Shown here: positions 25,597 to 32,201 of the stretch, in pieces
Numbering within the stretch: position 1 is the first letter of the stretch
Layout of the letters: each line of letters begins with the position of its first letter
Source: Gammaproteobacteria bacterium
GTDB lineage: Bacteria; Pseudomonadota; Gammaproteobacteria; Steroidobacterales; Steroidobacteraceae
Reading direction: 5' to 3'
NCBI GenBank assembly: GCA_030038875.1
Contig: JASHQW010000033.1
Location: forward strand, 1-32,201
Length of the DNA stretch: 32,201 bases
Notes under the pieces: model-generated
Told to the model about the DNA's origin: nothing
What the model saw: only the letters and a program-made list of their open reading frames with translations
Database searches by the model: none
Translations under genes and position numbers: made by a program

Positions 25597-27303
25597 TCAC
25601 CCCAACCGCGAGCGCATGAAGCCGAGTGCACGGTCAGCCGGAAACTCGTGGCTGTCGGTGTCGCGGCGGTGCCGGTACTCGAGCTTGCCGGCCTCGAGCC
25701 CGCGTTCCGCCACCACCAGCCGGTGCGGGATACCGAGGAGCTCCGCATCGGCGAATTTGACGCCGGGACGGGCGTCGCGGTCATCGAGCAATACCTCGAT
25801 TCCGGCGTCGGTGAGCTCGGCATACAGGCGGTCGGTGGCGGCGCGGACACGGTCGGATTTCTGCAGATTGAGCGGAACCAGCACCACCTGAAAGGGCGCG
25901 ATCGGGTCCGGCCAGATGATGCCGCGCTCATCGTGATTCTGCTCGATCGCGGCGGCAACGATACGCGTCACACCAATACCGTAACAGCCCATGTAGAGGG
26001 CGGTCTCCTGCCCGCCCTCATCGAGAACCAGAGCCTTCATCGGCTCGCTGTACTTGCGCCCGAGCTGGAAGATGTGGCCGACCTCGATGCCGCGCGCGAT
26101 CCTCAGGCGCCCGCGCCCCGAGGGGCTCGGATCACCCTCCACGACCTTGCGCAGGTCGGCGGGCATGGCACCGGGCACGTCGCGGTCCCAGTTGACGCCG
26201 GTCAGGTGCAGGTCCTTCTCGTTCGCCCCGCACACGAAGTCCGCGAGCGCGAGCGCGGACGTGTCGGCGTAGATGCGGCACTCGAGCCCGACGAGACCCA
26301 CATAGCCCGGCTCGGTGCCCGTGGCCGCGCGGACCCGCTCGGCGCTCGCAAGCTGCAGCGGGCTGGCCACGCCCGGCAGCTTGTGCGCCTTGACTGCGTT
26401 CAGCTCGTGGTCGCCGCGCACGGCGAGGGCCACGACGGCGCCGTCCGTGCCCTCCACGATGAGCGTCTTCACGCAATGCGCGGGATCGACCTTGAGGAAG
26501 CGCGCCAGGTCCTCGATGGTGCGTGCCCCCGGCGTAGGCACCTTGCGCAGCTCCTCGCGCGCGGCCGGGCGCGGCTCGGCGGGCGGGAGCGCCGCGGCGG
26601 CCTCGAGGTTCGCCGCGTAGTCGTCGGCATCCGAGAACACGATCGCGTCCTCGCCCGAGGCGGCGAGCACGTGGAACTCCTGGCTGACGTCACCGCCGAT
26701 CGCCCCCGAATCGGCGCGCACCGCGCGGAACGTGAGCCCGGTGCGCGTGAAGATGCGCGTGTAGGCGTCGTACATGGCGCGGTAACCCTCGCGCAGCGAC
26801 TCCTCGTCGAGGTGAAACGAGTAGGCGTCCTTCATGATGAACTCGCGGGCGCGCATGACGCCGAAGCGCGGTCGCACCTCGTCGCGGAACTTGGTTTGGA
26901 TCTGGTAGAAGTTCACCGGCAGCTGCCGGTAGCTCTTCAACTCGCGCCGGACGATGTCGGTGATCACCTCTTCATGGGTCGGGCCGGCCACGAAATCACG
27001 CTGGTGGCGGTCCTTGATGCGCAGCAGCTCCGGTCCATACTCGGTCCAGCGTCCCGACTCCTGCCACAGCTCCGCCGGCTGCACCACCGGCATCACCAGC
27101 TCGAACGCGCCGGCGCGGTTCATCTCCTCGCGGATGATGCGCTCGACCTTCTGCAGCACGCGCAGGCCGAGCGGCAGCCAGCTGTAGAGGCCCGCCGCCA
27201 GGCGCCGGATGAGCCCGGCGCGCAGCATGAGCTGATGACTGACGACCTCCGCTTCAGCGGGGGTCTCCTTCAGGGTGTTGATCGGATATTGCGAGAGGCG
27301 CAT
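25597..27303 (-). CDS. proS: Proline--tRNA ligase
   Basis: Class II aminoacyl-tRNA synthetase of the bacterial type. 568 residues. N-terminal motif 1 region ([21 protein letters not shown]), motif 2 ([26 protein letters not shown]), an inserted editing (INS, YbaK-like) domain at about residues 225-390 that clears Ala-tRNA(Pro) ([26 protein letters not shown] is within it), motif 3 ([18 protein letters not shown]), and a C-terminal anticodon-binding domain. The start ATG begins [22 protein letters not shown], the family N-terminus. A 14-bp perfect hairpin lies 41 nt upstream. The lytic transglycosylase gene follows after 4 nt. Confidence 0.98.
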   Translation of the reverse strand: MRLSQYPINTLKETPAEAEVVSHQLMLRAGLIRRLAAGLYSWLPLGLRVLQKVERIIREEMNRAGAFELVMPVVQPAELWQESGRWTEYGPELLRIKDRHQRDFVAGPTHEEVITDIVRRELKSYRQLPVNFYQIQTKFRDEVRPRFGVMRAREFIMKDAYSFHLDEESLREGYRAMYDAYTRIFTRTGLTFRAVRADSGAIGGDVSQEFHVLAASGEDAIVFSDADDYAANLEAAAALPPAEPRPAAREELRKVPTPGARTIEDLARFLKVDPAHCVKTLIVEGTDGAVVALAVRGDHELNAVKAHKLPGVASPLQLASAERVRAATGTEPGYVGLVGLECRIYADTSALALADFVCGANEKDLHLTGVNWDRDVPGAMPADLRKVVEGDPSPSGRGRLRIARGIEVGHIFQLGRKYSEPMKALVLDEGGQETALYMGCYGIGVTRIVAAAIEQNHDERGIIWPDPIAPFQVVLVPLNLQKSDRVRAATDRLYAELTDAGIEVLLDDRDARPGVKFADAELLGIPHRLVVAERGLEAGKLEYRHRRDTDSHEFPADRALGFMRSRLG

Positions 27304-27343
27304 CGCGCTTCAGTTCGTGTTACGGGGCCAAAAACAAGGAGTT

Positions 27344-27376
27344 GGCATCTTAGCAGGAGGCCCCTGCTAAGATGCC
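27344..27376. repeat. 14-bp perfect palindrome in the proS/pssA divergent gap
   Basis: GGCATCTTAGCAGG (27344-27357) and CCTGCTAAGATGCC (27363-27376) pair fully around the 5-nt loop AGGCC. TAAGAT, a 4-of-6 match to a -10 element, occurs on both strands, one per arm. No T-tract follows. An operator or divergent-promoter symmetry element is more likely than a terminator, since both neighbours start here. Confidence 0.7.
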
Positions 27377-27417
27377 GGCCGATTGGTCCCGAGCCTGTCC
27401 GCCGAGAGCCGAACGCC

Positions 27418-28212
27418 GTGGAGACTCAAACGCCGCCCCCGCCGCGGGCCCGACCCCGGACCCGGGCGATCTACCTGCTGCCGAATCTGCTCACCACCGG
27501 GTGCCTGTTCTCGGGCTTCTACGCGGTGGTGGCGGCGATCGACAAGCACTTTGCGCCGGCCGGCATGGCGGTGTTCGCCGCCATGATCTTCGACACGCTC
27601 GACGGGCGCATTGCGCGCCTCACGCACACCGAGAGCACCTTCGGCAAGGAGTACGACAGTCTCGCCGACATGGTGGCCTTCGGGCTGGCTCCGGCGATCG
27701 TGGCGTACCAGTGGGGCGTGGTGCGCATCATGGAGTTCGGCCACTACTGGGGCCGCTTCGGCTGGCTGGCGTGCTTCTTCTACGCGGTGGCGGCCGCGCT
27801 GCGGCTCGCGCGCTTCAACGCGCGGGCGGCAACCGCCGACAAGCGCTACTTCGAGGGCCTGCCGAGCCCCTCGGCGGCGGCGATCGTCGCGGCCTTCGTC
27901 TGGTTCTTCAGCGAGTGGCAGGGGCATGAGCCGGGGCTCACCGGGCTGATTGCGGCGTTCGTGGTGACCGCCACGGCGGGCGCGCTCATGGTGAGCCGCT
28001 TCGGCTACCCGAGCTTCAAGCAGTTCGATCTCGACCGCCGTATCAGGTTCGTTTACATGGCGCTCGTGCCGCTGTTCTTCGTCGCGATCGCGATCGACCC
28101 GCCGACCATGCTGCTGTCGATGTTCGGCATCTATGCGCTGTCGGCACCGCTGCTGTGGGTGGGACGGCGCATCCGGCGCGCAGTGCGCGGGGCGCCCACC
28201 CCGAGCGGCTGA
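27418..28212 (+). CDS. pssA: CDP-diacylglycerol--serine O-phosphatidyltransferase
   Basis: Membrane enzyme making phosphatidylserine, the precursor of phosphatidylethanolamine. 264 residues from GTG 27418. After a Pro/Arg-rich N-terminus comes AIYLLPNLLTTGCLFSGFYAVVAA (the PNLLT...G pattern of type II PssA), then the CDP-alcohol signature DTLDGRIAR with GKEYDSLADM supplying the last two Asp residues. PAIVAYQW, FFYAVAAALRLARFNA and YFEGLPSPSAAAIVA follow, all typical of the Gram-positive/proteobacterial integral-membrane type rather than the E. coli peripheral type. About seven hydrophobic segments are visible. The frame is open far upstream, but that part is antisense to proS. The DNA glycosylase gene starts 4 nt after the stop. 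Confidence 0.95.
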   Translation: METQTPPPPRARPRTRAIYLLPNLLTTGCLFSGFYAVVAAIDKHFAPAGMAVFAAMIFDTLDGRIARLTHTESTFGKEYDSLADMVAFGLAPAIVAYQWGVVRIMEFGHYWGRFGWLACFFYAVAAALRLARFNARAATADKRYFEGLPSPSAAAIVAAFVWFFSEWQGHEPGLTGLIAAFVVTATAGALMVSRFGYPSFKQFDLDRRIRFVYMALVPLFFVAIAIDPPTMLLSMFGIYALSAPLLWVGRRIRRAVRGAPTPSG

Positions 28213-28216
28213 GGGC

Positions 28217-28963
28217 GTGCGCGTGGCGGGCGGGCGGCGCCGGGAGTACCTCGAGGCGATCGGCATCGACCTATGGGTACCGCGTACGGCACGCACGGCA
28301 CCGGCGCCCCTCGCGGAGGCGGCGAGCGTGGCGCCTGGGGAGGCGGCGCGCGAGGAGTCCGCCGCCGACGTCTCAGCGCGCTGGCAGGCGCTGCGCGAGG
28401 AAGTGCTCCACTGCACACGCTGTCCGCTGCATCTCACACGTACCCAAGGGGTATTCGGCGTGGGCCCGAAGCGCTCCGACTGGCTGGTGATCGGCGAGGC
28501 GCCGGGGGCGGAGGAGGACCGGCGCGGCGAGCCGTTCGTGGGTGCGGCGGGGCAGCTGCTCGATGCGATGCTGCGGGCCATCGGGCTCGACCGCACCAGG
28601 AACGTCTACATCGCCAACGTGCTGAAGAGCCGGCCGCCCGGCAACCGCGATCCGAAGCCGGAGGAAGTCGCCGCCTGCCTGCCGTACCTCGTGCGGCAGA
28701 TCGCCCTGCTGCAGCCGAAGATCATGCTCGCGGTCGGGCGGATCGCGGCGCAGAGCCTGCTCGGCACGGATACGCCCCTCGGGCGGCTGCGGGGCCGCGT
28801 CCACTATTTCGGCGAGCTGAATACACCGCTGGTCGTGACGTATCATCCCGCCTACCTGCTGCGCACACCCGGCGAGAAGCGCAAGGCCTGGGAGGATCTC
28901 AAGTTTGCCCGCAACCTGTACCAACAGCTCACGCAGGGGACCGTGAATGGCCACCGCCCCTGA
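28217..28963 (+). CDS. Uracil-DNA glycosylase, family 4, with one cluster Cys replaced
   Basis: Removes uracil from DNA arising by cytosine deamination. 248 residues from GTG 28217. Motif 1 is VIGEAPGAEEDRRGEPFVGAAG, the C-terminal motif is YHPAYLLR, and NRDPKPEEVAAC marks the Fe-S region. Family 4 enzymes bind [4Fe-4S] with four cysteines (C-x2-C-x70-100-C-x14-17-C). Here Cys66, Cys69 and Cys154 are present, but the third position reads VLKSRPPGNR, with Ser138 (codon AGC) where K-C-R is usual; spacing fits exactly. No other Cys is in the protein. An Ala/Glu-rich N-terminal extension of about 55 residues precedes the domain. The 3' end overlaps rimI by 17 bp. Confidence 0.93.
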   Translation: MRVAGGRRREYLEAIGIDLWVPRTARTAPAPLAEAASVAPGEAAREESAADVSARWQALREEVLHCTRCPLHLTRTQGVFGVGPKRSDWLVIGEAPGAEEDRRGEPFVGAAGQLLDAMLRAIGLDRTRNVYIANVLKSRPPGNRDPKPEEVAACLPYLVRQIALLQPKIMLAVGRIAAQSLLGTDTPLGRLRGRVHYFGELNTPLVVTYHPAYLLRTPGEKRKAWEDLKFARNLYQQLTQGTVNGHRP

Positions 28964-29444
28964 GTTGTTCGGCGCCGCCCCCGAGGCGATCCGCGCGATG
29001 CGCGATGCGGACGTCCCCGAGGTCGTCGCGATCGAGCGCTCCTCGTACCAGTTTCCTTGGAGCGAGGGGATCTTCCGTGATTGCCTGCGGGTCGGGTACA
29101 CCTGCCGCGTGGCGACACTCGGGCGGCAGGTCGCGGGCTACGGCGTGATGAGCGTCGGCGCGGGCGAGGCGCACATTCTCAACCTGTGCGTCGGCGAGGC
29201 GTTCCGCTGCCGCGGCCTGGGCAGGCGGCTGCTGACGCTGCTGGTCGAGCGCGCCGCGGCCGCCGGCATGAAAGAGGCATTCCTCGAAGTGCGTCCGTCC
29301 AACACCGCGGCCATCCGGCTCTACCTGGCACATGGCTTCGAGCAGGTCGGCACGCGGCGCGGCTACTATCAGGCGGTCGGCGGGCGCGAGGATGCGGCCG
29401 TGCTGCGGCTCGGACTCCGCGCCTCACGCGCCCGCTCCAGCTGA
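28947..29444 (+). CDS. rimI: Ribosomal protein S18 alanine N-acetyltransferase
   Basis: GNAT-family acetyltransferase for the N-terminal Ala of ribosomal protein S18. 165 residues. Family parts: [36 protein letters not shown] (the F-PW-E segment), [22 protein letters not shown] (acetyl-CoA pyrophosphate loop RCRGLG), [31 protein letters not shown] (with the conserved LEVR-SN-A--LY and GF) and a C-terminal tail. It overlaps the upstream uracil-DNA glycosylase gene by 17 bp, and prfC follows after 17 bp, so pssA to prfC looks like one transcript. Confidence 0.94.
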   Translation: MATAPELFGAAPEAIRAMRDADVPEVVAIERSSYQFPWSEGIFRDCLRVGYTCRVATLGRQVAGYGVMSVGAGEAHILNLCVGEAFRCRGLGRRLLTLLVERAAAAGMKEAFLEVRPSNTAAIRLYLAHGFEQVGTRRGYYQAVGGREDAAVLRLGLRASRARSS

Positions 29445-29461
29445 GCGCCGGCAATATCGTC

Positions 29462-31048
29462 ATGGCTGATCTCGCTGCCGAAATCCGTCGGCGACGGACC
29501 TTCGCGATCATTTCGCATCCCGACGCGGGCAAGACCACTCTCACCGAGAAGCTGCTGCTGTTCGGCGGCGCGATCCAGATGGCGGGCACGGTCAAGGGCC
29601 GCAAGGCCGCCCGCCACGCCACTTCCGACTGGATGCGGCTCGAACAGCAGCGCGGCATCTCGGTGACCTCCTCGGTGATGCAGTTCCCGTATCGCGACTG
29701 CATCGTGAACCTGCTCGACACCCCGGGGCACGAGGATTTCTCCGAGGACACCTACCGCACCCTCACCGCGGTGGACTCTGCGCTCATGGTCATCGACTGC
29801 GCCAAGGGGGTCGAGGAGCGCACCATCAAGCTGATGGAGGTCTGCCGGCTGCGCGACACGCCGATCATGACCTTCATCAACAAGCTCGACCGCGACGGGC
29901 GCAGCCCCATCGAGCTGCTGGATGAGATCGAGAGCGTGCTGCGCATCGGCACGGCGCCGGTGACCTGGCCGATCGGCATGGGGCGCGAGCTGCGCGGCAT
30001 CTATCATCTCGCCGAGGACCGCATCTACGCCTACGAGGCTGGGGAGCGTGGACGGGTGGGGGAGAACCGCATCATCGACGGTCTCGCGGGCGAGGCCGCG
30101 CGCGAGTTTCTCGGCGAGCTCGCCGCGCCCTTCACCGAGGAGATTGAGCTGGTGAAGGGCGCCACCGAGGCCTTCGACCGCGAGGCCTATCGCGCCGGAC
30201 AGCAGACCCCGGTGTTCTTCGGCTCCGCCATCAACAACTTCGGTGTCGAGGAGCTGCTCGCCGCGTTCGTGACGCATGCCCCGGGGCCGCTGCCGCGCGC
30301 GGCGCGCGAGCGCATCGTGCAGCCGGACGAGCCCGCGCTCGCCGGCTTCGTCTTCAAGATCCAGGCCAACATGGATCCCGCCCATCGCGACCGCATCGCG
30401 TTTCTGCGGCTGTGCGCCGGCAAGTACACGCGCGGCATGCGCCTCTATCAGGTGCGCCTCGGCAAGGAGGTGCGGGTCGCCGACGCGCTCACCTTCATGG
30501 CGGCCGAGCGCGCCCAGGCCGAGGAGGCCTACGCCGGGGACATCATCGGGCTGCACAACTACGGCACCATCAACATCGGTGACAGCTTCAGCCAGGGCGA
30601 GCGGCTCGCTTTCACCGGGGTGCCAAACTTCGCGCCGGAGATCTTCCGCCGTGCGGTGCTCAAGGATCCGCTGCGCGCCAAGGCGCTGCAGAAGGGTCTC
30701 TCGCAGCTGTGCGAGGAGGGGGCGACGCAGCTCTTCCGGCCGCTGCGCAGCAACGAGCTGATCCTCGGCGCGGTCGGGCAGCTGCAGTTCGAGGTGGTGG
30801 CCTTTCGCCTCGCGGACGAGTACGGGGTGCAGTGCGTGTTCGAGCCGGTCACGGTGTACACCGCGCGCTGGGTCGACAGCGCCGATGGAGAGCGCCTCGA
30901 GGAGTTCCGCAGCCGCGCCCACGAGCACCTGGCGCTCGATCACGCCGGCGCGCTCGTGTACCTCGCGCCGTCGCGCGTCAACCTCGAGCTGACGATCGAG
31001 CGCTGGCCGGGGATCGCCTTCCACGAGACCCGCGAGCATGTTAGTTAA
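29462..31048 (+). CDS. prfC: Peptide chain release factor 3
   Basis: Translational GTPase that removes RF1/RF2 from the ribosome after termination. 528 residues, the usual length. G motifs: [22 protein letters not shown] (G1), [12 protein letters not shown] (switch), [16 protein letters not shown] (G3), [10 protein letters not shown] (G4). The start ATG 29462 begins [15 protein letters not shown] as in the family; the long upstream open frame is the wrong frame of rimI. The stop TAA (31046-31048) lies within the first bases of twin-hairpin repeat copy B. Confidence 0.97.
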   Translation: MADLAAEIRRRRTFAIISHPDAGKTTLTEKLLLFGGAIQMAGTVKGRKAARHATSDWMRLEQQRGISVTSSVMQFPYRDCIVNLLDTPGHEDFSEDTYRTLTAVDSALMVIDCAKGVEERTIKLMEVCRLRDTPIMTFINKLDRDGRSPIELLDEIESVLRIGTAPVTWPIGMGRELRGIYHLAEDRIYAYEAGERGRVGENRIIDGLAGEAAREFLGELAAPFTEEIELVKGATEAFDREAYRAGQQTPVFFGSAINNFGVEELLAAFVTHAPGPLPRAARERIVQPDEPALAGFVFKIQANMDPAHRDRIAFLRLCAGKYTRGMRLYQVRLGKEVRVADALTFMAAERAQAEEAYAGDIIGLHNYGTINIGDSFSQGERLAFTGVPNFAPEIFRRAVLKDPLRAKALQKGLSQLCEEGATQLFRPLRSNELILGAVGQLQFEVVAFRLADEYGVQCVFEPVTVYTARWVDSADGERLEEFRSRAHEHLALDHAGALVYLAPSRVNLELTIERWPGIAFHETREHVS

Positions 31049-31132
31049 TTGGGCAAAATCGGCATCCTGCCGATTTTGCCGGACATTACTTCGTGGACCG
31101 CGGGCAAAAGGCGCGACTTTTGCCCGCTGCGC
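31040..31132 (+). repeat. Twin-hairpin repeat, copy B
   Basis: Hairpin 1 (31052-31080) is a 13-bp perfect stem with arms GGCAAAATCGGCA and TGCCGATTTTGCC and a 3-nt loop TCC. Hairpin 2 (31100-31127) is an 11-bp perfect stem with arms GCGGGCAAAAG and CTTTTGCCCGC. The two are separated by 19 nt starting GGACATTACTTCGTGG (31081-31096). The order and spacing match copy A, and the stems differ by paired changes. It begins with GTTAGT over the end of prfC. Confidence 0.85.
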
Positions 31133-31137
31133 CTCAC

Positions 31138-31178
31138 GCCGGCCCTCGCCGGCGATTTCGGCGGACATTACTTCGTGG
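31138..31178 (+). repeat. Partial third copy of the repeat core
   Basis: A short stem (GCCGGC, loop CCTC, GCCGGC; 31138-31153) is followed by GGACATTACTTCGTGG (31163-31178), identical over 16 nt to the core at 31081-31096 and 82 bp from it. The second hairpin is missing. This looks like a truncated tandem copy. Confidence 0.75.
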
Positions 31179-31221
31179 GGATGGCGCGGCCCGGCTTTTT
31201 GTGCGACATAGGCGGCACGAC

Positions 31222-31228
31222 AGGGAGG
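31222..31228 (+). promoter_or_regulatory. Ribosome binding site AGGGAGG
   Basis: A strong Shine-Dalgarno, 4 nt before ATG 31233, fixing the start of the ferritin-like gene. Confidence 0.6.
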
Positions 31229-31232
31229 CTCC

Positions 31233-32201
31233 ATGAACGACGTTCCCGCGGTCGCCGCCCCGCTCCTGCAGCGCGAGATCCTCATCAACCGGCTGTACGA
31301 GGCCTCCGAGCTCGAGCACAACCTCATGTGCACCTACCTCTACGCCGCCTTCAGCCTGAAGGACGGCGAGGGCGAGGGTCTCAATGCCGAAGAGGCGGCG
31401 GCGGTCAAGCGCTGGCGCCAGGTGCTGCTCGGCGTGGCGATCGAGGAGATGGGCCATCTCGCGGCGGTGTGGAACATCACCTCCGCGCTCGGCGGGAGCC
31501 CGCGTTTCGGCCGCACGAACTTTCCGCTGGATCCCGGCCTCCTTCCGGCCAGCATCACGGTGAAGCTGGCGCCGTTCAACGCCGACACACTCCAGCACTT
31601 CGTGTTCCTCGAGCGGCCGCGGGACTCCGTCGAGCCCGAGGGCGCGGGCTTTGCCCGCGAGCGGATGTATGTGCGCGGCACGGAGCGGCCGCACCTTACC
31701 CCGATGGGCCGCGACTACGACACCGTCGGTGACTTCTATGCGCAGCTCGGCGAGGGACTGCAGGCATTTGTACGGCACTATGGCGAGGAGGTCGCTTTCG
31801 ACGGCGACCGCGCGCTGCAGCTCTCGCCCGGGGAGGTGAGTCTCACCGGCGTCCAGCCGGTCTTCTGCCTGAAGACCGCGCTCGCGGCGTTTACCGCGAT
31901 CGTCCAGCAGGGGGAGGGCGCGCCGCGCGACTCGACGGACTCCCACTACCAGAAGTTCCTCGCCATCCGCGCGGAGCTGCGCGCGCTCAAGGACAAGAAC
32001 CCGGCCTTCGCGCCCGCCTTTCCGGCCGCCACCAATCCGGTGCTGCGCCGGCCGCCACGCCCCGAGGGGCGGGTGTGGCTCGAGAATCCGGACGCCTTCG
32101 CGACCGTCGACGTCGCCAACGCCTGCTACGCGCTCATGCTCCGGCTGCTCGGCTACTCCTACGGCGTTCGGGGACCGAGCGCGGAGAAGTCACTCAGCGT
32201 C
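31233..32201 (+). CDS. Ferritin-like domain protein (VioB-type family), 3' end outside window
   Basis: 323 residues visible, with the frame open at the right edge. The N-terminal half is a four-helix ferritin-like domain of the kind found in iminophenyl-pyruvate dimer synthases (the family of VioB and RebD-like ferritin-like domains). The evidence is NRLYEASELEHNLMCTYLYAAF and a later GVAIEEMGHLAAVWNI, where Glu and E-x2-H residues would bind a di-iron or other metal pair, then RFGRTNFPLDPGLLPASI. FYAQLGEGLQAFVRHY and HYQKFLAIRAELRALK give further helices. The reaction is unknown; many relatives stand alone and are of unassigned function. It follows the repeat cluster and is probably transcribed on its own. 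Confidence 0.8.
   Translation, partial: MNDVPAVAAPLLQREILINRLYEASELEHNLMCTYLYAAFSLKDGEGEGLNAEEAAAVKRWRQVLLGVAIEEMGHLAAVWNITSALGGSPRFGRTNFPLDPGLLPASITVKLAPFNADTLQHFVFLERPRDSVEPEGAGFARERMYVRGTERPHLTPMGRDYDTVGDFYAQLGEGLQAFVRHYGEEVAFDGDRALQLSPGEVSLTGVQPVFCLKTALAAFTAIVQQGEGAPRDSTDSHYQKFLAIRAELRALKDKNPAFAPAFPAATNPVLRRPPRPEGRVWLENPDAFATVDVANACYALMLRLLGYSYGVRGPSAEKSLSV

Noticed and set aside
25522-27417. Upstream part of an 896-residue plus-strand frame leading into pssA
   Set aside because: Antisense to proS and the transglycosylase; only the last 264 codons (from 27418) carry family motifs.
29369-31333. 654-residue minus-strand open frame
   Set aside because: Complement of prfC and rimI, whose family motifs are unambiguous; the shadow has none.

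Overview
The window is 32.2 kb of high-GC (visibly mostly above 65%) chromosomal DNA from a gammaproteobacterium. The evidence is gene order: metG-rnfB-nth on one strand with a divergent apbC-dcd pair; purM-purN-DUF3108 divergent from DUF2066-(CDP-alcohol phosphatidyltransferase)-hda; and RF3 (prfC), present next to rimI. These blocks are typical of Pseudomonas/Xanthomonas-like lineages. A deep gammaproteobacterial order (Steroidobacterales/Nevskiales type) is my best guess, but the sequence alone does not prove it. No rRNA, tRNA, CRISPR array, transposase or prophage gene was seen, and no gene-free stretch exceeds about 215 bases.

Layout. 1-1.5 kb: 3' part of a dihydrolipoamide dehydrogenase gene, open at the left edge. 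1.5-6.9 kb: a less GC-rich accessory stretch of mostly exported or membrane proteins: a small unknown, a fatty acid desaturase, a decayed HAO-like multihaem cytochrome c, a three-repeat periplasmic protein, a DUF2845 protein, an internally duplicated secreted protein behind an OmpR/PmrA-like promoter, and a PEBP-family protein. 6.9-15.2 kb, minus strand: a HEAT-repeat Ser/Thr kinase, two PilT-like ATPases, metG, rnfB and nth. 15.4-17.1 kb: apbC and dcd. 17.2-19.6 kb, minus: purM, purN and a DUF3108 gene, tightly coupled. 19.7-22.0 kb: DUF2066, a CDP-alcohol phosphatidyltransferase and hda, converging on wrbA. 22.6-24.8 kb: acylphosphatase and an exported gamma-glutamyltransferase. 24.9-27.3 kb, minus: proS and a lytic transglycosylase. 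27.4-31.0 kb: pssA, a family-4 uracil-DNA glycosylase, rimI and prfC. 31.2 kb to the edge: a ferritin-like protein gene that continues beyond the window.

The most unusual items are: (i) a kinase-PilT-PilT cassette lying between metG and apbC, which usually sit side by side, suggesting phosphorylation-linked control of pilus retraction; (ii) two copies of a roughly 95-bp element made of two perfect or near-perfect hairpins separated by exactly 19 nt, with compensatory base changes, each beginning over the stop codon of a different gene; (iii) three TTAA half-sites at an exact 11-bp period overlapping a -35 region; (iv) an HAO-family pseudogene with several independent lesions; (v) a family-4 uracil-DNA glycosylase in which the third iron-sulphur cysteine is serine. 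Much of the rest is ordinary housekeeping in familiar order.
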